DNA of 64,000 bases from positions 31,725,253-31,789,252 of the forward strand of contig CM075939.1 in assembly GCA_038030265.1 (NCBI GenBank). Direction: 5' to 3'. The notes under the pieces were generated by a model. The model ran no database searches. It saw nothing but the letters and a program-made list of their open reading frames with translations, and was not told the origin of the DNA. The DNA is from Corythucha ciliata (Eukaryota; Arthropoda; Insecta; Hemiptera; Tingidae). This document shows positions 58,326-64,000 of the stretch, one piece after another (position 1 is the stretch's first letter; each line of letters begins with the position of its first letter). A program made the translations under genes and the position numbers.

Positions 58326-58560
58326 AACAAGCACGTCGTCACAGCAATCATTGACGTCACAAGCAAACCAAGACGCATGCGCATAACGCACTTTGTCTCC
58401 TTGCTTGATATCTAGCAAAAAAAAATTGCATCGTGTGCACCGAGTTTGTTCTAAACGCGATTAAAAACAAGCAAGGCTTCAAGCACTGACGTCACGAGTA
58501 AACACAGGCGCATGCGCATAACGCACCTTCTCTCCTTGCTGGATATCTAACGAAGATTCT
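58324..58560. repeat. tandem duplication, period about 140 bp
   Basis: AAAACAAGCA...GACGTCAC...GCGCATGCGCATAACGCAC...CTCCTTGCT(T/G)GATATCTA occurs at 58324-58414 and again at 58464-58550. ATCGTGTGCACC between them matches the right end of the MITE at 13990-14534, so this is probably a partial, duplicated copy of that family. Confidence 0.6.
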
Positions 58561-59746
58561 AACGAAGATCTAACGGGCTTTAAGGTAATAAAATGAAATA
58601 AGTGTATAAGAAATGGTCTAAAAACTATTAACAAAAACAAATTACCTCCTCAGTGCTTATCTGATTGAAAAAAAGTGGTAAGATGACCGCAAGTCGATAC
58701 CACCTATAGCCCCGTCGAAGGATTTTTTTCGAATCAATCTTTTTCTAAAAGACAAGAAGAAGTCTAGCCTTCTTGTAAAATGCCGCCTTTTTGTGGAAAA
58801 ATCTGTTTTTTCTCAATCAGACTGGATTATTTAGCTTTGTTACAAAGCTGCAGTCCTTCAGGCTCATTATCGAAGTAGCCTGCGATTACAAAAAGCCTAA
58901 CTTGTCTAGGCAATTTCGAGGGTTTTGTATAAAAAAGACTTAACTACAAACTATCGTTTTTGAGTTGTCAACGTTATCAATTTTTTGTTTTACAATGAAA
59001 TTTTATGAACTTATTGAGGAGATGTATTTGAATCAAGAAAAATTCATGAAAAAGGTCGATTGAAAGTGTTGTTTATTTCACACTGAAAAATCGGAAATTT
59101 GTAGAAATGTCTCTTTTATCCTAAAGCTTTGCTTTGTAAAGAGGCTTTACTCGTTTCACTGTATTGTGTTACACCCAGCCTACTAACTGATAACGGTTCA
59201 CTTTCGTGCCCAGACAGGTAAGTTAGATGCTACTTTGACAGATAGGACGATTTACGCCAAGTTCAAGGAAGCTTTATAAATATACCAAAAATGGAAGGCT
59301 TCTGTCGAGAACATCTTGACAGGAGGAACGTTAGATAGATACGACGAATTCTGTCGCCGGTATTTTTAATTAAAGATATTATAAATTAATTAACTGATGT
59401 CCGGACGACTCGGTAAGGCAAAGCGTAACACAATTCGAGCTGTTGGCAAAGTTCAGATTCGGATTCAGCTCCCCAAGAAACATATAGATCCGTTGACAAA
59501 ACTACTTCTATACGTTTGTCCCGGCCGAATCCCCTAGTGCGGAATTTCTGGAACTCGACATAAATAAAAACAATACCGTTGAAATATCACCATTTTGTAG
59601 GCAATAATTTGTAAACCATGTCACTGAATATTTTAGGCGTTCTCAGAATCTTCTCCTAAAAAATTATTAGTGTCTGCCTTATTCTTCTCATAAACAAAAA
59701 TTATTTGATTTCACCCATTAAAAATGAATTTCTTTGGGAACCACCT
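58561..59746. other. non-coding stretch, no supported gene
   Basis: No domain-bearing frame, tRNA-like box or terminal repeat was found. Confidence 0.45.
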
Positions 59747-59749
59747 TTA

Positions 59750-60068
59750 GGCTCGTTTCACACATACGCGGTTTCCCGAGGTGCAGTTGCTACGCAGCGC
59801 GAACGTGGAGGTGTGAATCGAGAAACCTCTTCAAACCGCTGCCGCGTAAGGCCCTGTTCACAAGCTCTATGTTTACGTTCTGTGGAGTCTATGCAGCCAA
59901 ACAGATTTACTCCCTCGAAAAATGAAGCATTTTTTTAGGTTGCATAGACACCACACAACACAAACATAGAGCTTGTGAACTGGGCCTAAAAACCGAATTT
60001 CGGTTCACACGTGCGAGACACCCACCGGGTTCGCGCCGCGTAGCCACCGCGAATGTGTGGAACGAGCC
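59750..60068. mobile_element. outer MITE with TTA duplication, foldback structure
   Basis: The ends GGCTCGTTTCACACATACGC and GCGAATGTGTGGAACGAGCC are inverted repeats, and TTA flanks both sides (59747-59749 and 60069-60071). Matching continues inward through GCTACGC.GCGCGAAC, so the original element was a long foldback. It is interrupted by a second MITE at 59850-59986. The target type fits PIF/Harbinger. Confidence 0.75.
59850..59986. mobile_element. inner MITE with TAA duplication
   Basis: Terminal repeats GGCCCTGTTCACAAGC and GCTTGTGAACTGGGCC with matching that continues through CTCTATGTTT. TAA lies on both sides (59847-59849 and 59987-59989). It is inside, and so younger than, the outer MITE. 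Confidence 0.75.
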
Positions 60069-60071
60069 TTA

Positions 60072-61169
60072 TATGTATGCTCTTCGAAAATTTTCTTCAT
60101 AAAATTTCTCAATTTGAAGTGAAGTCAAAAATGCGGTTGATATATTTACGGGCTATAGTCTCTCCACTTAGTGATGGACTATCGTGTTGCTTAATTTCGA
60201 TAGTTCGATTTGTTCACTCCCATCAAAAATCTTTAAATAAATCAACAAAAAAACTTTTTCTGCGGACACTATAATATGGTTACGTGTACGCGCTACACAG
60301 TGATCATTTGTTCTAAAATGATTCCCGGTGCATTATTTTTAGAAGGCGCTTAGGGGAAGCTCATTCCACACAATTTAGGGGTGGGCGAGAGTCCATCCCT
60401 GAGTGGACAGACTATAGCTCAATTTGACACGAAGACATTAATAAGTACTGAACGCAGAAATTTAGGGTTATCCTGAAAAAAACCCCTATACCCTGATACC
60501 CTGAAAAGTTCCCCCTGTCGTCGGCTGTTTTTCATTCCTCTTTAATGTTATTCCAAATATGAGTTTGGCTCTCTCTCTCTTTCTGCTTAACAGTCCATTT
60601 ATATGCGAGTGATTTGTCTTAGCCAAAACTAGGAAGTTGCTTTTATGTTTTTAATGGCCTTTAACCCTATGGTTTAGCTCTCTTCCCATTATTCAAAAAA
60701 TACGAGAAGCTCGAGTGTTTTTCAATTAATTATTATGGTTTGCATTATTTAAAAAGCGTAATTTCCCCCCGCTTGTTCAGTCCTTCAACTCACCTACAAT
60801 TAATTTGGGAGACACTTATCGCGAGACGTCAAATGTGTGGCAAATCGCTCAAGGCCAACCAGGGTCGTCATCCTGTCACTCAAAACTCATGGACTCCTCG
60901 AGGGAAGATTAGATAATCACAGCAAACAGCATTTAGTGCGCTAAATACTAAATGCTATTCACAAACTTGTTTGGGTATCCATTGATATCTTAAACCCTCT
61001 CAGAGTGCTGTAATTGCACTTGAAGTTTTCGTTCACTTTTATCTTTAGGAGTGGAGATTCATTAAACATTATGAGCTTGGCATTAAAAAGCTTTAAGCAA
61101 TTAATAAAACCCATTCGCCGTAATGTGTTTCTGGTTACCTTCAAGTAGTGTATTGTGTTACCTAACAGG
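60072..61169. other. region upstream of the P450 gene
   Basis: No exon or repeat is supported. Promoter elements of the P450 gene are expected here, but no TATA box at a convincing distance from 61170 can be singled out in this AT-rich DNA. Confidence 0.45.
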
Positions 61170-63073
61170 ATGATCGTGGAACTAGTAGCGCTTGTAGTGA
61201 TTTTGTTTATTCTATCGTATTTCTACTGGACCAAGAACTACAAGTACTGGGAAAGCAGAGGCGTACCTTGTATGCCGGCAGAATTCCCTTGGGGGAGTTT
61301 ACGAGGGCTTGATCCATTCAAGAAAAATATAAGTTACTTCCTTCAGACACTATATGAGTGAGTACTTCATCACTAAAAAAAATATATTAATACAGATTGA
61401 CTATTTTTTCCAGTTTGCACGATGAGCCGCTTATTGGATTTTACGGACCGACCGAGCCGTGCCTTCTGGTTAAAGACTTGGACATGGTCAAGTCCGTTCT
61501 AGTTACTGATTTCAAGTCGTTTCACAATAATGGTTATCACACTTACGGAAGTATCGACCCAATGATGCGGTACAATGCCTTCTGTACTGAGTCCATGGAC
61601 GAGTAAGAAGGCAAAATAAATTGTTCCCAATAAGAATAGTTCACTGAGAAGTATAATTGTGTAGGTGGAAAACAATTCGAGGAATCCATAGTCCTCTGTT
61701 TACGCTGAACAAAATCAAAACTGCAGTTCCTGAAATAGAGGAGATCTCGAAAACTATGGTCGAATATGTTCATCAGCATCGTAGTGATGGCATAGATGTG
61801 AGGGAAATAATTAAAAAAACAACGGGATTCTCATTTATTTACAATTCGGAACAGGCGAAATTACTCAGCGTACGTTTCGCCGTCGATAACGTTCTGAAAG
61901 TTGGTTTTGACTTCAACAACAACTCCTTCAAAGACGACGACCGAGAACAATTCCCGTTGGCGCGGCCAGAAGTATTTTTCGGCACCGAATGGTCATCAAA
62001 CGCAGCTGGCTACTCAGCGTTTTTCTTGCCTTGGTTATCTCTTGTGTTGAGATGCAGGTATGAAGAAGCGTGAGTCTGAATCCCAATCTTTTGCTATTCC
62101 GTTTTTGTGTTCATTTTGCAGAACTATTGGGAAAAAGGGGGCGAAAATGTTAACGGAATGGGGAAATTCGCTGGTCGATCAAAGGAAGGGGGGAAATAAC
62201 ACGAGAGTCGACGTCATCCAACGAATGATTTTAAAGATGGAGAAAGACAAACAGCAAAACATTCCGGGTTAAATAAAACAAAACCATCGAAAGACCCGTC
62301 AACCTATAAAGAAATTCCAACTTATAAATAGAAATGACCGACGAAGTAAAAGCGGCCCAATACATGACATTCATCATGGACGGTTTTGAGACGTCGTCAA
62401 ACGCTCTCACGAACGCTCTGTATGACATCGCGTCGCACGCCAGTGTTCAACAGAGACTCCGTCAAGAAATTCTCGCTGAAGGCGATTGTATTGACGATTT
62501 TACCAGGGACAAAATTCAATCCCTTAAATACCTGGATGACTGCGTAATGGGTAAATTACCATTTTCATCGCCTAGTTTATTTTCATAAAAATACAATGCA
62601 TGCACCACGAAAGAATCTCTGCGTCTTCGAACACCTCTCCCCGTTCTGACAAGACGCTGCACTGAAGAGACATCGCTCGGAAGTTTGACGATTCAAAAGG
62701 GAATTAAAGTTTTTATCCCTATACAAGCCATTCAAACGGATCCGAACTATTTCCCCGACCCGCTGAGCTATAATCCTGATCGGTTCGGTCACGAAGACGC
62801 TTCAAAGCATCCAGCGTTGTACTCGTTCGGAGGTGGACCAAGAATATGCCTGGGTAAATGTATTTTTGGGGTAAAACACCTTATAGTGGAATTAACAAGC
62901 ATCGTTTTCTCGAATATTTCACAGGGATGCGATACGCTGAGATGTACCTGAAGATAGCTATAATTTCCTTGCTGTTAAAATTCAAAATTAGTGCCCTGAA
63001 CGATGTTGAACTCGAGAGTTACTTTTTCTTTTCTGTCTCCAAACCTGTTTACTTGAAGTTTGAGCCCTTGTGA
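61170..63073 (+). pseudogene. cytochrome P450 (CYP3-clan-like), one-base frame break
   Basis: Inferred exons: 61170-61357, 61414-61602, 61665-61797, 61855-62057, 62122-62267, 62332-62550, 62615-62853 and 62925-63073. All introns are GT-AG and 56-71 nt, and phases agree at every junction. The 488-residue layout fits a microsomal P450: N-terminal anchor (VALVVILFILSYFYW), C-helix WKTIR, I-helix DGFETSS, K-helix ESLR, NPDRF, and heme site FGGGPRICLG with the ligand Cys. One base is missing near 62636-62642, so reading hits TGA at 62647-62649 before the heme Cys. The exon sum is one base short of a multiple of three, as expected for this lesion. It may be a pseudogene, a null allele or an assembly error. 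Intron 3 (57 nt) is in frame and could be retained. Clan placement is tentative. Confidence 0.85.
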
Positions 63074-63102
63074 AAGGATACACGTGGCTGTTACCCCCTT
63101 TA

Positions 63103-63108
63103 ATTAAA
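63103..63108 (+). terminator. candidate polyadenylation signal of the P450 gene
   Basis: ATTAAA lies 30 nt after the stop codon. It is a common variant signal, but AT-rich DNA produces it often by chance. Confidence 0.3.
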
Positions 63109-63835
63109 AACACAAATTGATAAGTTGTTCAATTCATTAAAGATCCTAAACGAGTATCGAGTATCGCCTTTATCTCCCCTCATCTATTCGATCACGCTGA
63201 CTGAGTTCACGTTGGGTGAGTACACCATCTAATCTGAAGCCTATAATGCCTGAGACTTCGTGATGTGAGCCACATACTGGATTAATCTCACGTTGCCAGT
63301 CGTTTGTCGTTGAATTAAGCTGAGTGAGAAATTAATTAAAATCTCAGGAAAGATGGTTGGAACAGATCGAGAACAATCCCCCGTTGATTGCAAGGTCTCT
63401 ATACCACAGGTATATAGTCCTCAATAGACTCGCTGCGCTTACAGATTTTAGGGATTCTGAAAGGCTCTCAAGCAGGCTGTGCTATATTGGGATTGAAAAA
63501 TCTAATCAGATGACTAGATTCCCTGAGATGTACGTTTCATCGTTTTATAGATCCACTGCCAGTCAAATATTTTGTGCATAAAATGTACTATCTACATATA
63601 CAATCATCAGTATAGCTCAAAGAGCTGCTGAATCTCCTCTCCAATCATTTGTTTTGACACTTAGCCTTTGGCTTCCATTCTATACAATTGTCGTTACGTC
63701 CTCTGTACTTCTGTGCATGTAGTGAACATGTTTATAACAATTCCAAGGCCGTTTCCGGTATCCGATTCCCGTATCGGTATCGAGTATCGAGGAAACTAAA
63801 AATACACTACACTCGAGGCGCTCCTTCACACTTAG
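63109..63835. other. non-coding stretch right of the P450 gene
   Basis: Short CGAGTATCGAGTATCG repeats occur near 63151 and 63778. The open frame 63357-63581 shows no domain. Confidence 0.45.
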
Positions 63836-64000
63836 ATTCCGGAATCTCCTACGAACCGTATACTATCGTCGATTACTCAACAGATCCAGAGAAGTGGTCA
63901 GATGAAGCCACTATGCTCATTTTGAAATGTATGGATAACTCTTGTCTAGAGTCAAGCTCGTCCGACGAAAAATATGAAAATAAGAAGACTACGTGGGCTA
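63836..64000 (+). CDS. possible exon with Myb/SANT-like domain, cut by window edge
   Basis: After a candidate acceptor (CTCCTTCACACTTAG, ending at 63835) an open frame runs to the window end. It reads YEPYTIVDYSTDPEKWSDEA then TMLILKCMDNSCL and ends ...KKTTWA. The W-S-D-E-A-T-x-L-I-L start and a downstream K-x-x-W spacing resemble Myb/SANT-like DNA-binding domains of the kind found in Harbinger-associated and host proteins. Only about 54 codons are visible, so the call is provisional. Confidence 0.45.

Noticed and set aside
1..64000. CRISPR-like arrays or bacterial operons
   Set aside because: No regularly spaced identical repeats with unique spacers were seen, and gene structure is intron-bearing. 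The modular repeats at 23.8, 34.7 and 36.0 kb have diverged units and no leader or cas genes.

Overview
This window looks like repeat-rich nuclear DNA from an arthropod. The reasons are a cytochrome P450 gene split by 56-71 nt GT-AG introns, an exon that reads as a Beaten-path-type immunoglobulin domain, and a dense load of retrotransposons, tRNA-derived SINEs and small inverted-repeat (MITE-like) elements. No bacterial-style operon, CRISPR array or bacterial ribosome binding site pattern is visible. The species cannot be fixed from the sequence alone.

Host genes are few. A P450 gene runs on the + strand at 61170-63073 in eight inferred exons; it carries the WxxxR, I-helix, ExxR and heme-Cys motifs but has a one-base frame break in exon 7. 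A single Beat-like Ig exon lies on the - strand at 40597-40732, with clean splice sites and no partner exon recognised nearby. A possible Myb/SANT-like exon runs off the right edge (63836-64000).

From left to right, 1-9580 holds a 98-bp tandem repeat split by a MITE, a second MITE, a Leu/Ser-type tRNA SINE, a BEL/Pao pol fragment carrying two SINE insertions (one of them dimeric), and a LINE relic. 9700-15000 holds MITE-like elements, including a hAT type with an 8-bp target duplication. 15009-20167 is a nearly full-length I-clade LINE on the - strand (ORF1 open; ORF2 with endonuclease, RT and RNase H, broken by a few small lesions). 20300-40600 is mostly non-coding, with a LINE relic at 29480-30560, a 1.6-kb CCGAA-rich inverted-repeat element at 30621-32203, and a repeat family built from about 133-bp units at three loci. 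41273-42016 is a MULE-type transposase pseudogene. 43579-46260 is a stack of nested elements. 49211-53471 is a complete but damaged Ty3/Gypsy LTR element with 127-bp LTRs, split by a 394-bp TTAA-flanked hairpin. 54247-56232 is a Penelope-like element with one in-frame stop, followed by a LINE RT fragment. 57480-60070 holds more repeats and a MITE inside a MITE.

The genes do not form a pathway. The window is best read as a record of successive transposition, in which target-site duplications allow several insertions to be ordered. All assignments rest on motifs read by eye, with no database search.
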